Origin: Bifidobacterium primatium
Lineage (GTDB): Bacteria > Actinomycetota > Actinomycetes > Actinomycetales > Bifidobacteriaceae
Direction: 5' to 3'
Assembly (NCBI RefSeq): GCF_002802875.1
Contig: NZ_PEBI01000005.1
Location: 62,001-126,000, forward strand
DNA: 64,000 bases
The translations under genes were made by a program, and so were the position numbers. A model generated the notes under the pieces. That model searched no databases. It saw nothing but the letters and a program-made list of their open reading frames with translations, and was not told the DNA's origin. Shown here piece by piece: positions 38,469 to 47,205 of this stretch (its first letter is position 1; the number at the start of each line of letters is the position of its first letter).

Positions 38469-39660
38469 GATGTGGCCGACCTCCTTTCTGACTATGCGCG
38501 GTCTGCTGCGATGCAGACTGCTGGTCGGAACCGCCCGATGAATCGGCAACGGCATCGTTATGGATACGGTCGATTAGCAGTCGCACTACAGCCACTGCCT
38601 GACCGCGCAAAATCAGGTCATCCCCCTGCTGGCACCGATGCAGCAACGGGGTCTGGCGATAATCGGCGGAAATCTCCGATTCGAGTTCCTCACGCATGGC
38701 ACCGATGAACGCCTCGCCCACGATTTCCGGAGGACCGAACACCGAGATATCGCTGAGGTCAAGCAGGCTTACCGACATCGACAACGCGCTGCCCAGCCGC
38801 TGACCGGCCTCGGCCAAGATTGCGGTCCTGGTTTCCGGCTCTGCCTCGATGCGCTTGCGCAACCGCGGCGCGGACAGCAGGGCTTCCAAGCAGCCGCGCT
38901 TGCCGCATACGCATTTCGGCCCCTTGGGATCTACCACCACATGACCGATTTCACCTGCGGCGCAGCTTCTTCCCATGACGATTTCGCCATTGACGCATAC
39001 AGCAGCGCCAACGCCTTCATCCACACTCATGAACATGGAATTCGCCGAGCACTGACCGAATGTGCATTCCCCCAACAGGGCCATGTTGGTGTCGTTGCAG
39101 ACGACGGCGGGAATATGGAATCGTTCCTCCAAACGCTCCTTGAGCGGCACATTGGTCCAACCAAGATTGACGGCCCTGATCACCATGCCGTCATCGTCCA
39201 CGATTCCAGGCACAGCAACACCCACGCCAAGTATCGGCTTGTCGGTTTTGGCCAGCAGTCGTTCGCACAGGTCGCATACGGTTTCCGGAAGGACATCACC
39301 GACGCTGTCACAGGGAATTTCCGTTCTATCGACGATGCGGCCGCACAAATCGGTCAACGCACCTCGAATCACAAATCGCCTCGTCAGGTCGATGGACACA
39401 ATGCGCCATCCCTCCGAATCGACGGCCAACATCACCGAGCGCTTGCCGCGACCGGATCGGCGGTCCATGCCCATTTCACGCAGCAGATGGCTCCCCACCA
39501 TCTCCGCCACCACTTCGCTGATGGCCATGCGGGAAAGCCCCACCTGGCGCCCCAATTCGGCGCGAGACATCTGGCCGGAAGGAAACAGCAAACGAAATAC
39601 AGCCCGAATATTACTGGCACGGACATCGGAAGGATTTGATTTCAGGGTCTTGGACGGCAT
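38449..39660 (-). CDS. ROK-family transcriptional repressor (NagC/XylR-like)
   Basis: 403 residues from the ATG at 39660 (AAAGGAG seven bases upstream). Residues ~10-70 are a winged HTH (SRAELGRQVGLSRMAISEVVAEMV). The rest is a ROK domain that lost kinase function or senses sugar: GVAVPGIVDDDG, NDTNMALLGE, the zinc motif CVCGKRGCLE and AGEIGHVVVD. It most likely represses the co-transcribed kinase-nagB-nagA genes and itself until GlcNAc or GlcNAc-6-P is present. A perfect 14-bp palindrome about 160 bp upstream is a candidate operator. Confidence 0.9.
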   Translation of the reverse strand: MPSKTLKSNPSDVRASNIRAVFRLLFPSGQMSRAELGRQVGLSRMAISEVVAEMVGSHLLREMGMDRRSGRGKRSVMLAVDSEGWRIVSIDLTRRFVIRGALTDLCGRIVDRTEIPCDSVGDVLPETVCDLCERLLAKTDKPILGVGVAVPGIVDDDGMVIRAVNLGWTNVPLKERLEERFHIPAVVCNDTNMALLGECTFGQCSANSMFMSVDEGVGAAVCVNGEIVMGRSCAAGEIGHVVVDPKGPKCVCGKRGCLEALLSAPRLRKRIEAEPETRTAILAEAGQRLGSALSMSVSLLDLSDISVFGPPEIVGEAFIGAMREELESEISADYRQTPLLHRCQQGDDLILRGQAVAVVRLLIDRIHNDAVADSSGGSDQQSASQQTAHSQKGGRPHHEPTDE

Positions 39661-39821
39661 AGACGTTCTCCTTTGCATGGATTCACCCATTTTCCGCTGA
39701 GGCACCCCCAAATTCGTCACCATCATTGCGTTTTTAGATGCCAAAATCGCATGCAATGACGATGAACGCTGCTGAGATATGTCCTCGCCGCCCATTGTCA
39801 GCCTTTCCATCGAATATTCAT

Positions 39822-39835
39822 CATCAATTGATGAC
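39822..39835. promoter_or_regulatory. Candidate ROK repressor operator TCATCAATTGATGA
   Basis: A perfect 14-bp palindrome about 160 bp upstream of the ROK repressor start, in the AT-rich promoter region. ROK repressors bind such AT-rich palindromes. Confidence 0.45.
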
Positions 39836-40043
39836 AATCAATGTTTTTATGTCAACAATCTTTACTTTATATCATTTATGAATCGACACGCCACAATAAT
39901 CCACAAATTACAATCCCCTCAAGGTGTTACATTGCCTATAATTTCAACGAAGTTGGAGAAAAATAATTTATGTAATTTTTATTGACATTAATATCGCGAT
40001 ATCGCGGTTCCGTCAGCCGGATCCCCGTGAAGAGACATAGGCA

Positions 40044-40086
40044 AGCGGCCCTGCAACCGGCATACAGCGCCGGCCACAGGGCCGCT
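40044..40086 (-). terminator. Stem-loop terminator of the fucose operon
   Basis: Ten-bp outer arms (40044-40053 and 40077-40086) plus an inner GCCGG pairing lie 20 bases past the aldolase stop. The T tail is poor, so it may stop transcription weakly. Confidence 0.6.
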
Positions 40087-40105
40087 ATGGGAAAAATGAC
40101 GATTG

Positions 40106-41002
40106 TTATTGAAGAATCGCCTGAATATTGCCGTACTGGTCGTCGGTAAGCTGCACGGCGGGTTCACGCACGAGCGTCGAGATGGGCAGTCCCTTGGCCT
40201 TGACGGCGCCCTTGATGGCGGAGATGAACAGGTCGGCCTGGTCATAGATGGCCATGAGGTGGCTGATGCGTTCGGCGGCCGCGATGGCGGTGGCGTAGTC
40301 GCCGTCGTCGTACGCCTTGTTGAGCCTGGCGAAGGTCTCGGGCTCCACGTTGGTCAGTCCACAGATCACGCCCGAGCCGCCGGAGACGCGGTTGACGAGA
40401 TAGTACTCGTCGAAGCCCGAGAACACGGCGAAATTCGGCTTGACCTCATGCACCGCCCGGACGACCTTCCTCGTGTGGCTGATGGTGTCGACCGTGTCCT
40501 TGATGCCCACAATCGTCGGGTATTCGGCGGCGAGCCCGGCAACGAGCCCGGGCGTCAGGTCGCTGCCGGTGCGAGGCGGGAAGTTGTAGAGGATCACCGG
40601 CAGGTCGGTCGCGGATGCGACCGCGCCGAAGTATGCCTTCGCCGCCCCCGGCGTGGGGCCGAAGTAGTACGGGGAGACGACCACCAGCGCATCCACGCCG
40701 CTCTTTTCGGCCGACTTGGCGAAGTCGACGACCTTGGCGAGGTTCGTGTCGCCCACGCCGGCGAACACCTTGATGCGCCCGGCCACGTGCTTGACGACGA
40801 AGTCGACCGCCTGCTTCTTGGTTTCAAGCGGGAAGGCGTAGAACTCGCCGATGCTGCCGAACACGAGCACGCCGTCGATGCCCGCCTCGATGAGGTGGTC
40901 GAGATGCCTGCCCCACAGTTCGTAGTCGATGTTGCCGTCGTCGTCGGTGATGGTGATTGACGGGCAGATCACACCGGAGAACACGGTTGCGCTCTTGGTC
41001 AT
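40106..41002 (-). CDS. DapA-family aldolase, predicted 2-keto-3-deoxy-L-fuconate aldolase
   Basis: 298 residues of the dihydrodipicolinate synthase/N-acetylneuraminate lyase family. The Schiff-base Lys lies in IVGIKDTVD, the pyruvate-binding motif is GSIGEF, and the Tyr lies in ILYNFPPRTG. In this operon, after dehydrogenase, lactonase and dehydratase, it should cleave 2-keto-3-deoxy-L-fuconate to pyruvate and L-lactaldehyde. Its ATG overlaps the fuconolactonase stop by four bases (ATGA). Family members with other roles (dihydrodipicolinate or KDG) are possible, but context is strong. Confidence 0.88.
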   Translation of the reverse strand: MTKSATVFSGVICPSITITDDDGNIDYELWGRHLDHLIEAGIDGVLVFGSIGEFYAFPLETKKQAVDFVVKHVAGRIKVFAGVGDTNLAKVVDFAKSAEKSGVDALVVVSPYYFGPTPGAAKAYFGAVASATDLPVILYNFPPRTGSDLTPGLVAGLAAEYPTIVGIKDTVDTISHTRKVVRAVHEVKPNFAVFSGFDEYYLVNRVSGGSGVICGLTNVEPETFARLNKAYDDGDYATAIAAAERISHLMAIYDQADLFISAIKGAVKAKGLPISTLVREPAVQLTDDQYGNIQAILQ

Positions 41003-41784
41003 TGCATGTCCTTTCCTAAAGTGATGCCGTAGGCGCGTACGGCGTTGTTCATGAAGAAGTCCTCGTCCTCGCCGAACGTGTCGAGCATGAGCTGGAAGTG
41101 CGTGGCGAACGTGGAGTTGAGTTCCACCACCGGCCAGTTAGAGCTGTAGAGCACCTTCTTCGGCCCGAACGTGTCGCGGACGTACTTCACGATGTCGGGG
41201 TCGACGGGGTTGTCGCCGGAGACCTTGATGTACGAGTTCGGCAGGGCCGCCATGTCGGCGAGCGCCTTCTTCGTGGTCTCGTCGAGTCCCGGCGCGTTGC
41301 CGAGGTGGTCCATGATGACGGTGACCTCGGGCACCTGGGCGAACGCCTTGGCCATGTCGGGCAGTTCCTCGCCGCGGTTGCACAGTTCGAACGGCATGCC
41401 CTTGGCGGCCATGGCCCTGAGTCCTTCGATGAACGAGGGTTCGAGGCATCGGCCGCGGGGCTCGGAGTCGACGTGCAGGGGCTCGCGGATGCCGTCGGCG
41501 TTGATGGGCACGCGCATGGTGGGGCTGAGCTTCACGCGCAGCATGCGCTTGAGGATCTTCGGGGACTTGTTCTCGTACAGTAGGCGGTCCTCCTGTTCGT
41601 GGTCGGCCGCGTCGACCTCCACATATACGCCGCCGAGGAAGTTCACGCCGAACCTGGCGTATTCGGCCTCGAGGTCCCCGATGGTGTACGTGTTCTGCAG
41701 CTTCGGCAGTCCGGCCAGCCAGGGCAGGTCCTGCACCTGAGGGTTCCAGATATGGAAGTGGGAGTCAATGACCCGCAACGTCAT
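40999..41784 (-). CDS. Amidohydrolase, predicted L-fuconolactonase
   Basis: 261 residues, COG3618/amidohydrolase_2 TIM barrel. The N-terminal metal motif is DSHFHIW; the barrel also has IMDHLGNAPG. In the last motif, where many relatives read SDWP, this protein has SSNWPV, with Asn at the usual metal-ligand Asp. It would open L-fucono-1,5- or 1,4-lactone to L-fuconate. It lies ten bases after fucU and overlaps the aldolase gene. The Asn may mean a changed metal requirement; some relatives with SNFP are known to be active. Confidence 0.86.
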   Translation of the reverse strand: MTLRVIDSHFHIWNPQVQDLPWLAGLPKLQNTYTIGDLEAEYARFGVNFLGGVYVEVDAADHEQEDRLLYENKSPKILKRMLRVKLSPTMRVPINADGIREPLHVDSEPRGRCLEPSFIEGLRAMAAKGMPFELCNRGEELPDMAKAFAQVPEVTVIMDHLGNAPGLDETTKKALADMAALPNSYIKVSGDNPVDPDIVKYVRDTFGPKKVLYSSNWPVVELNSTFATHFQLMLDTFGEDEDFFMNNAVRAYGITLGKDMQ

Positions 41785-41794
41785 ATGCCGTCAC

Positions 41795-42265
41795 CTACCG
41801 TTCCGGAGTCCAGACGTCATCGCCGAGTACGCATCCCTTACGGATAAGCAGGTTGGCGTACTGTGCCGATTCACTGGTGGCGATGACGCAATGGGCCCGT
41901 TTGGCGGCTTCGTAGAAGGCGAATCGCTCCAGGGTCTTGAACGCCTTCTCCCCTCGCGCGTCATAACGGCGGACGGCGTCATGGTACTGCTGCCAAATCG
42001 GCGTTTCCACAGGATCGCCCGGCACTACCTCCATCAGCGTGATGGGCTCGTCGTCGTAGGTGTCGATGGGCAATACCGCGAGCACGGCTTCGAGCACCTC
42101 CAAAGCACCGTGGCCGTCGCATCGTATGACCGTATGGCCTTCGGAGGAACCGATTGATTCCGCCGGAAAATTGCCATCGGCGATGACGAGTTCATCGCCA
42201 TGCCCCATTTCATCAAGTGCCTTCAACAGTTCCGGAGACAGCAGCGGCGGAATTCCCTTCAGCAT
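41795..42265 (-). CDS. fucU: L-fucose mutarotase
   Basis: 156 residues of the RbsD/FucU family: GHGDELVIADGNFPAES near the N-terminus with the active-site His and Asp, CDGHGALEVLEAVL and the C-terminal Lys/Tyr region (QYANLLIRKG). It speeds alpha/beta interconversion of L-fucose, giving the anomer that the dehydrogenase uses. It sits nine bases after the dehydrogenase stop, inside the fucose operon. Ribosome site GAGGAG precedes the ATG. Confidence 0.93.
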   Translation of the reverse strand: MLKGIPPLLSPELLKALDEMGHGDELVIADGNFPAESIGSSEGHTVIRCDGHGALEVLEAVLAVLPIDTYDDEPITLMEVVPGDPVETPIWQQYHDAVRRYDARGEKAFKTLERFAFYEAAKRAHCVIATSESAQYANLLIRKGCVLGDDVWTPER

Positions 42266-42274
42266 GGCATCTCC

Positions 42275-43066
42275 TCAGCTCAGGGCGCGGTCGAGGTGCA
42301 CGTAGCCGCCGTCGGGGAATATCCACTGGCCGGTGGTATGCGACGAACGGTCGGAAAGGAGGAACGCCGCGGCGGCTCCGATCTCCTCCGTAGTCGTCAT
42401 GCGATGCCCAAGTGGAATCTTGTCGGTGATGACGCTGAGACGGGCCTTCTGAGCGTCCTCGTCTCCGAATGTCTTGATCCAATTAGCATACAGCGGTGTC
42501 CAGCATTCCGCCACGACGATGGCGTTCACACGCACCTCGTCGGGAGCCAGCGCCGCCGCCCATTCACGGGTCAGGCCCAGTATGGCGCCCTTGGCCGCAG
42601 CGTAGGCGCTGGTCTTGCCTTGACCGGTCAATGCGGTCTTGGACGAGATGTTCACCACCGAGCCCTTACTCTCTTTGAGATAGCCGACTGCGGCATGGAC
42701 CAGTTCATAGTAGTGGGTCAGATTGCCGTGGATGGACTCCTCGAACTCACGCCATGATGTGGATTCGAGGTCCTTGTTGTCATTCCGGCCGGCATTGTTC
42801 ACGATGCCATCGATATGCCCGTATTTGGCATAGACGTCCTCGACTATCGGGGCGATCTTGTCGGTGTCGTTGAGGTCCAGCAGATATACGGAGTAGTCCT
42901 TCGTATACTGTTCGATCTCCGCCTTGAACTCTTCGGTTTTGTCGTCGTCGCGATTCAGGATGACGGGGATGGCCCCTTCATGGACGAGTTCCATGACGAT
43001 GCCCTTGCCGATGCCTTTGAATCCGCCGGTGACGATGATGACCTTTCCCTGAAGATGCAAATCCAT
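42275..43066 (-). CDS. SDR oxidoreductase, predicted L-fucose dehydrogenase
   Basis: 263 residues, classical short-chain dehydrogenase. NAD(P) motif TGGFKGIGKG, NNAG, and the catalytic Ser-Tyr-Lys in NISSKTALTGQGKTSAYAAAKGA, with the C-terminal motif RVNAI. In the operon order (mutarotase, lactonase, dehydratase, aldolase) it should oxidise L-fucose (beta-pyranose) to L-fuconolactone. It is separated by 55 bases from the dehydratase gene. Confidence 0.87.
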   Translation of the reverse strand: MDLHLQGKVIIVTGGFKGIGKGIVMELVHEGAIPVILNRDDDKTEEFKAEIEQYTKDYSVYLLDLNDTDKIAPIVEDVYAKYGHIDGIVNNAGRNDNKDLESTSWREFEESIHGNLTHYYELVHAAVGYLKESKGSVVNISSKTALTGQGKTSAYAAAKGAILGLTREWAAALAPDEVRVNAIVVAECWTPLYANWIKTFGDEDAQKARLSVITDKIPLGHRMTTTEEIGAAAAFLLSDRSSHTTGQWIFPDGGYVHLDRALS

Positions 43067-43121
43067 GAGAGCTCCTTTACTCTTGTCGTTATTGCCTATA
43101 CACGTGAAACATAGCCGCGGT

Positions 43122-44405
43122 CTAGCCTTTGTAGAGGTATTTCTCGGCGGTTTCGAGGGTCATCTCGGTGCCGTTGCCGGGCGCGGTCGGGGCCATGTAG
43201 CTGCCGTTGCGGATCACGGTGGGGTGCACGAAGTGCTCGTGCTGGTTGTCCACGTACTCGATCATGCGGCCCTCGGTCGTGCCGGACACGGCCACGTAGT
43301 CGAACATCGCGAAGTGGCACACCGCCTCGCACAGGCCCACGCCGCCCGCGTGCGGGCACACCGGCTTGTTGAACTTCCTGGCCAGCAGGTACTCCAGCAC
43401 GATCTCCTGGGGGCCCGCCACACGGGTCGCGTCGATCTGCATGATGCCGAACGCGTTGGCCTGCAGGTACTGCTTGAACATGATGCGGCTCTGCATCTGC
43501 TCGCCCGTGGCCACCGGGATCGGGTTGATCGCCCGGGCGATGGTCGCGTGCCCGATCACGTCGTCCGGGCTGGTGGGCTCCTCCACCCACGCCAGGTCGA
43601 ACTCGTGGAACCGGTTGATCCACTCGATCGCCGTGGGCACGTCCCACACCTGGTTCGCGTCCACCGCCAGACGCACGTCCGGGCCGATCGCCTCGCGCGC
43701 CAGGGCCAGGCGGCGCAGGTCGTCGTCCACGTTCTGGCCGACCTTGAGCTTGATCTGCCTGAAGCCCTTGACCCGGCTCTCCTCCCTGGCCAAGGCGACC
43801 ATCTTCTCGTCGGAGTAACCCAGCCAGCCTGCCGCGGTCGAATAGCCCGGGTAGCCGGTCTCGAGCAGATGCTCGATGCGCTCGGCCTTGCCCCTCTGCC
43901 CGGCCCTGAGGATCTCGACGGCCTCCTCGGGGGTCAGCGCGTCGGTCATGTACCGGAAGTCCAGCGTGGAGACCAGCTCCTCGGGCTCCATCTCCGCCAG
44001 CAGCCTCCACAGCGGCTTGCCGGCGCGCTTCGCCTTGATGTCCCACAGGGCGGAGAGCACCGCGCCGATGGCCATGTGCTCCACGCCCTTCTCCGGACCC
44101 AGCCAACGCAGCTGGGAGTCATGGACGAACAGGTCCCACGCCCTCTTCATGTCGTCCAGCAGCGGCTCGACCTCCATGCCGACCAGACGCTCGCCCATCG
44201 ACTCGATCGCCTTGCACACCACGTCGTTGCCGCGCCCGATCGTGAACACGAAGCCCACGCCCCTGACGCCATCGTCCGCATCCGTATGCAACTCCACATA
44301 CGCCGACGAATAATCCGGATCTGGGTTCATCGCATCCGAACCCGACAACGTGTTCGACGTCGGAAAACGAAAATCGAACGTTTTCACTGCGGTAAAACGA
44401 CTCAT
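43122..44405 (-). CDS. L-fuconate dehydratase (enolase superfamily)
   Basis: 427 residues, enolase superfamily MR subgroup. Catalytic Lys in KLKVGQN, metal ligands in VDANQVWD and WVEEPT, ATGEQ (Glu) and the catalytic His in CPHAGGVGL. The long N-terminal capping domain (~150 residues with PDPDYSSAYVELHTDADDGVRGVGF) matches fuconate dehydratases. It removes water from L-fuconate to give 2-keto-3-deoxy-L-fuconate. First gene of the operon; promoter with TTGAAA-N17-TATCCT lies 39-67 bp upstream. Confidence 0.93.
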   Translation of the reverse strand: MSRFTAVKTFDFRFPTSNTLSGSDAMNPDPDYSSAYVELHTDADDGVRGVGFVFTIGRGNDVVCKAIESMGERLVGMEVEPLLDDMKRAWDLFVHDSQLRWLGPEKGVEHMAIGAVLSALWDIKAKRAGKPLWRLLAEMEPEELVSTLDFRYMTDALTPEEAVEILRAGQRGKAERIEHLLETGYPGYSTAAGWLGYSDEKMVALAREESRVKGFRQIKLKVGQNVDDDLRRLALAREAIGPDVRLAVDANQVWDVPTAIEWINRFHEFDLAWVEEPTSPDDVIGHATIARAINPIPVATGEQMQSRIMFKQYLQANAFGIMQIDATRVAGPQEIVLEYLLARKFNKPVCPHAGGVGLCEAVCHFAMFDYVAVSGTTEGRMIEYVDNQHEHFVHPTVIRNGSYMAPTAPGNGTEMTLETAEKYLYKG

Positions 44406-44443
44406 GATAGGCTCCTTCGCCTTGCAATAGGTTCTTACAGTAA

Positions 44444-44472
44444 AGGATAATGTACGGTAAGGAAATTTTCAA
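44444..44472 (-). promoter_or_regulatory. Sigma70-type promoter of the fucose catabolic operon
   Basis: On the minus strand -35 TTGAAA (44467-44472), a 17-base spacer and -10 TATCCT (44444-44449), about 39 bp before the dehydratase ATG; 5' UTR near 30 nt with GAAGGAG. Confidence 0.65.
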
Positions 44473-44494
44473 TATTGTTTTAGAATTTTTCCAT
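44459..44494. promoter_or_regulatory. Two candidate LacI-regulator sites at the fucose operon promoter
   Basis: AGGAAATTTTCAA at 44459-44472 covers the spacer and -35, and TTTAGAATTTTTCCAT at 44479-44494 lies just upstream. They share GGAAATTTT and TTTTTCCA halves with the palindrome TTGGAAATTTTTCCAA before lacI at 47482-47497 (12 of 16 bases for the second). Confidence 0.45.
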
Positions 44495-44503
44495 TCATGA
44501 GCG

Positions 44504-44550
44504 AGGCGGCCGCGCCGGCCGGAAATGCGCCGACCGGACTGCGACCGCCT
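44504..44550 (-). terminator. Stem-loop after the GH29 fucosidase gene
   Basis: AGGCGG/CCGCCT outer arms with inner CCGG/CCGG pairing lie 18 bases past the GH29 stop. No T tract follows; it may attenuate rather than stop transcription. Confidence 0.4.
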
Positions 44551-44567
44551 TTATGGATAAGGGCCGA

Positions 44568-45920
44568 TTAGTGTCGAGCAAAACGCACGACCTGAGGGCC
44601 GGCGACATCCGTCGCGGGAATCTCCGCGGTCAGCATATCGCCGTCCGCCTCCACGACAACGTTGCCACCGCCAAGAATGGTTGCGGAATCCACATCGACC
44701 GCACCCGCATCGATGCGCAGCGGAACCCTGCCCGCAGCATCGACGACGGCATAGATGCTCTTGCCGTCTCCGGTCCAACGAACCCACGGCTCGCCGTCCC
44801 CCTCTCCGGAAGGCGAGGCTTCCGGCACCGGTTCGACATCATGAATGCTCGGCGCGTTCACGGCCATCCAGTCCGCCATGCCCTCGAGGCACTTCCGCTG
44901 CAGTTCGGGGATGCGACCGGCCGCATCGGGGCCGATGTCGAGCAGCAGGTTGCCGCCCATCGACACGACGTCGGCGAGTAGCTTCACCGCCTCCGGACCG
45001 GTCATGTAGGAGTCGGCATCCTCCATCTGGTTGTAGCCGAAGGAGTATCCGATGCCGCGGGTCATCTCCCACATGCCCTTGCCCATGAGCTCCTTGCCCT
45101 GCTCGTATTCGACGGTACGGAAGTCCCAATGGGTCAGGCCCCAACGGTCGTTGACCACGCCATCCGGCACCACATCGTAGTAGTGCTCGAACAATCGCGC
45201 CACGCTGAAATCGTTGTCCTCTTCCGAGATCTTCGGCACGTCGATATCTCCCCACAGGATGGACGGCTGGTACTTGTCGATGAGGTCCATCACATGCGAG
45301 TACATATAGCGGGCGTAGCTCTCGCTCTGCGGCACGTATTCCGCGGCGTCACCGAGAATCGGCATGTTGGGCTCTTTGTGCCAGTCCAGTCCGGAAGAAT
45401 AGTAGACGCCGAACTTCAGTCCCTTGTCACGCATGGCATCCGCGAATTCCTTGACCAGGTCACGATGCGGGCCGCGGTCGACGGTGTTCCATCCGTCGTT
45501 GTCGGGGGCCTTCCACAGGGTGATGCCCTCGTGATGCTTCGTAGTCGGCACGAAGTAGCGGGCGCCGGCACGAGCGAACAGATCGGCCATGTCGTCGGGG
45601 TCGAACGCCTCGGCCTTCCACATGTCGATGAAGTCCTCATATGGCATGTCGCCATAGACTTCCTTCTGATGTTCGGCGGCCGGGGAGCCCTCGATGCTCA
45701 TCGTGTTCCAGTACCACTCCGCATACGGGTTATGGGTGTTCCAGTACAGCGGATCGTCGAAGGTACCGAGCGCGCCGATGGGCTGCGCCCATGCCGGCAC
45801 CGAATACGAGCCCCAATGGGCGAAGATGCCGAGGCCGGCGCCCTTGAACCACTCGGGCGTATCATGCACAAACTTCTCGTACATCTTGGGACGCTGCGGA
45901 TTTACCATGAACAACACCAT
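44568..45920 (-). CDS. GH29 alpha-L-fucosidase, intracellular
   Basis: 450 residues, GH29. N-terminal barrel signature FKGAGLGIFAHWGSYSVPAWA, HHEG and YYSSGLDWHKEPN; the expected nucleophile Asp lies in SILWGDIDVP. A beta-sandwich C-terminal domain follows. No signal peptide is present, so it works on imported sugars. It releases L-fucose from fucosyl-oligosaccharides (human-milk- or mucin-type). Ribosome site AAAGGAG. It lies 67 bp after MFS1, with a small hairpin between; probably co-transcribed with that transporter. Confidence 0.93.
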   Translation of the reverse strand: MVLFMVNPQRPKMYEKFVHDTPEWFKGAGLGIFAHWGSYSVPAWAQPIGALGTFDDPLYWNTHNPYAEWYWNTMSIEGSPAAEHQKEVYGDMPYEDFIDMWKAEAFDPDDMADLFARAGARYFVPTTKHHEGITLWKAPDNDGWNTVDRGPHRDLVKEFADAMRDKGLKFGVYYSSGLDWHKEPNMPILGDAAEYVPQSESYARYMYSHVMDLIDKYQPSILWGDIDVPKISEEDNDFSVARLFEHYYDVVPDGVVNDRWGLTHWDFRTVEYEQGKELMGKGMWEMTRGIGYSFGYNQMEDADSYMTGPEAVKLLADVVSMGGNLLLDIGPDAAGRIPELQRKCLEGMADWMAVNAPSIHDVEPVPEASPSGEGDGEPWVRWTGDGKSIYAVVDAAGRVPLRIDAGAVDVDSATILGGGNVVVEADGDMLTAEIPATDVAGPQVVRFARH

Positions 45921-45969
45921 GTCGAAACTCCTTTGTTTTGCTTGTTGTCCGATTGTTTTCTGATTGTTG

Positions 45970-45984
45970 CGGCCGAATCGGCCG
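45970..45984 (-). other. Intercistronic hairpin CGGCCG-aat-CGGCCG
   Basis: A six-bp perfect stem just after the MFS1 stop and before GH29. It may stabilise the upstream mRNA or lower read-through. A similar hairpin lies at the corresponding place in the MFS2 module (51559-51587). Confidence 0.4.
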
Positions 45985-45987
45985 TGA

Positions 45988-47205
45988 TCACACCGTGAGC
46001 TTCTTGTCCAGCTTGAGGGTAATCAGTTCGATGACCACCATCACGAAGTACAGCGCACCACCGACGATGATGGCGAATCCGGCCGAGGAATTGCCGAAGA
46101 TACTCGCCGTCATGGCGAAGAAGTACGGGGAGATCAGGTAGCCGATGTTGATGCCGATGATCACGATGGACGTGGTCAGATTCATCGAATGGGCCGGCGA
46201 ATAGTCCACGAATCGTGCCGTCAGCGCGGGATTGATGATGCCCCATGCGAAACCGGCGATGAGCACCAGCGCGAACATCAACGGCACGTTCTTCGTCATC
46301 GCGGTGGCGATGAAGCAGATGCCGATGACCACTTCGGAGATGGTCACCGTCAGGCGCTTGGTGACCTTGGCGACCTTGTCGAAGACCACGCCGGAAAGGA
46401 TGGTGGCGACGATGAGGAAGCTGAAGATCAACGTGGCGAGCGAGGCCGATCCGATGCCCTCGTCGACCACATAGCTGGCGAGTTTGATGGACATGACGTT
46501 GTAGATCATGGAAACCACCAGGAAGATGAACGCCAACCACAGCACCTGCCAATTCGTCGTCTGCTTCTGGGATGCGCTCTTGTCCACGACATGGCCTTCA
46601 TCATCGACGACGGCGCTGCGAATACTGAAGTTATCGAACTCTTTCGGAATGAACATGCCGACGAGCACCATCGGTATGAACAGCAGGAAGAAGATAAGAT
46701 ACGTGGACTGCCAGCTGATGGTGATGAGCAGACTGGCGATGAACAGCAGAACGGCATCGCCAAGATTGCCGACGGCCTGACGCCAGCCAAGCAGTTTGCG
46801 TTGCATATCGCCGTCGTAGAGGTCGGTGATGTAGGAGACGCTGAGCGTGACGAACAGCGCCGAACCGAAGCCGAAGAACATACGCGATATGAGAATCGGC
46901 CAATAGTACGGGAAGAACGCCGGAATCACACCGGTGACGGCCGATATGAAGAACCCAGCCATTGCGATTTTCTTACGTCCGATGGCATTGGCGAATATAC
47001 CCGTCAAGGCCGTACCCACCATGGTGCCGATCGTCGGCACTGTGGTCAGCAGCTCGACGTTCGCCGTGGAATAGTCGGAGAACGCCTCCTTCATTGCCGG
47101 AATGGTGCCGCTGATTGCATTGCTTGCCGACATCAGCAGCGACATCGACAGGACACCGACAACCAGGGTCTTGGATTTCAACGCTTTGGCAACGTCTAAC
47201 GCCAT
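45988..47205 (-). CDS. MFS transporter 1, candidate L-fucose or fucosyl-oligosaccharide importer
   Basis: 405 residues from the ATG at 47205 (AAGGGGG upstream; a TTG 14 codons earlier is less likely). Twelve TM helices; N-terminal SNAISGTIPAMKEAFSDYST and GTMVGTALTGIFANAIGRKK are MFS hallmarks. It is a close paralogue of MFS2 at 51598 (same length, same motifs such as SVSYITDLYDGDMQR). It is unlike the FucP family. Its gene lies directly before an intracellular fucosidase, so it probably imports the fucosylated sugar intact or fucose. A divergent LacI gene lies upstream. Confidence 0.87.
   Translation of the reverse strand: MALDVAKALKSKTLVVGVLSMSLLMSASNAISGTIPAMKEAFSDYSTANVELLTTVPTIGTMVGTALTGIFANAIGRKKIAMAGFFISAVTGVIPAFFPYYWPILISRMFFGFGSALFVTLSVSYITDLYDGDMQRKLLGWRQAVGNLGDAVLLFIASLLITISWQSTYLIFFLLFIPMVLVGMFIPKEFDNFSIRSAVVDDEGHVVDKSASQKQTTNWQVLWLAFIFLVVSMIYNVMSIKLASYVVDEGIGSASLATLIFSFLIVATILSGVVFDKVAKVTKRLTVTISEVVIGICFIATAMTKNVPLMFALVLIAGFAWGIINPALTARFVDYSPAHSMNLTTSIVIIGINIGYLISPYFFAMTASIFGNSSAGFAIIVGGALYFVMVVIELITLKLDKKLTV

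Larger units (their letters stand above)
39661..40105. other. AT-rich promoter region upstream of the ROK operon
   Basis: 445 bp without genes, unusually AT-rich for this genome (especially 39820-40000). A TTGACA and TATAAA-like elements occur on the minus strand in several weak combinations, so the exact promoter is unclear. The palindrome at 39822-39835 and the aldolase terminator at 40044-40086 are the defined elements. Confidence 0.55.
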
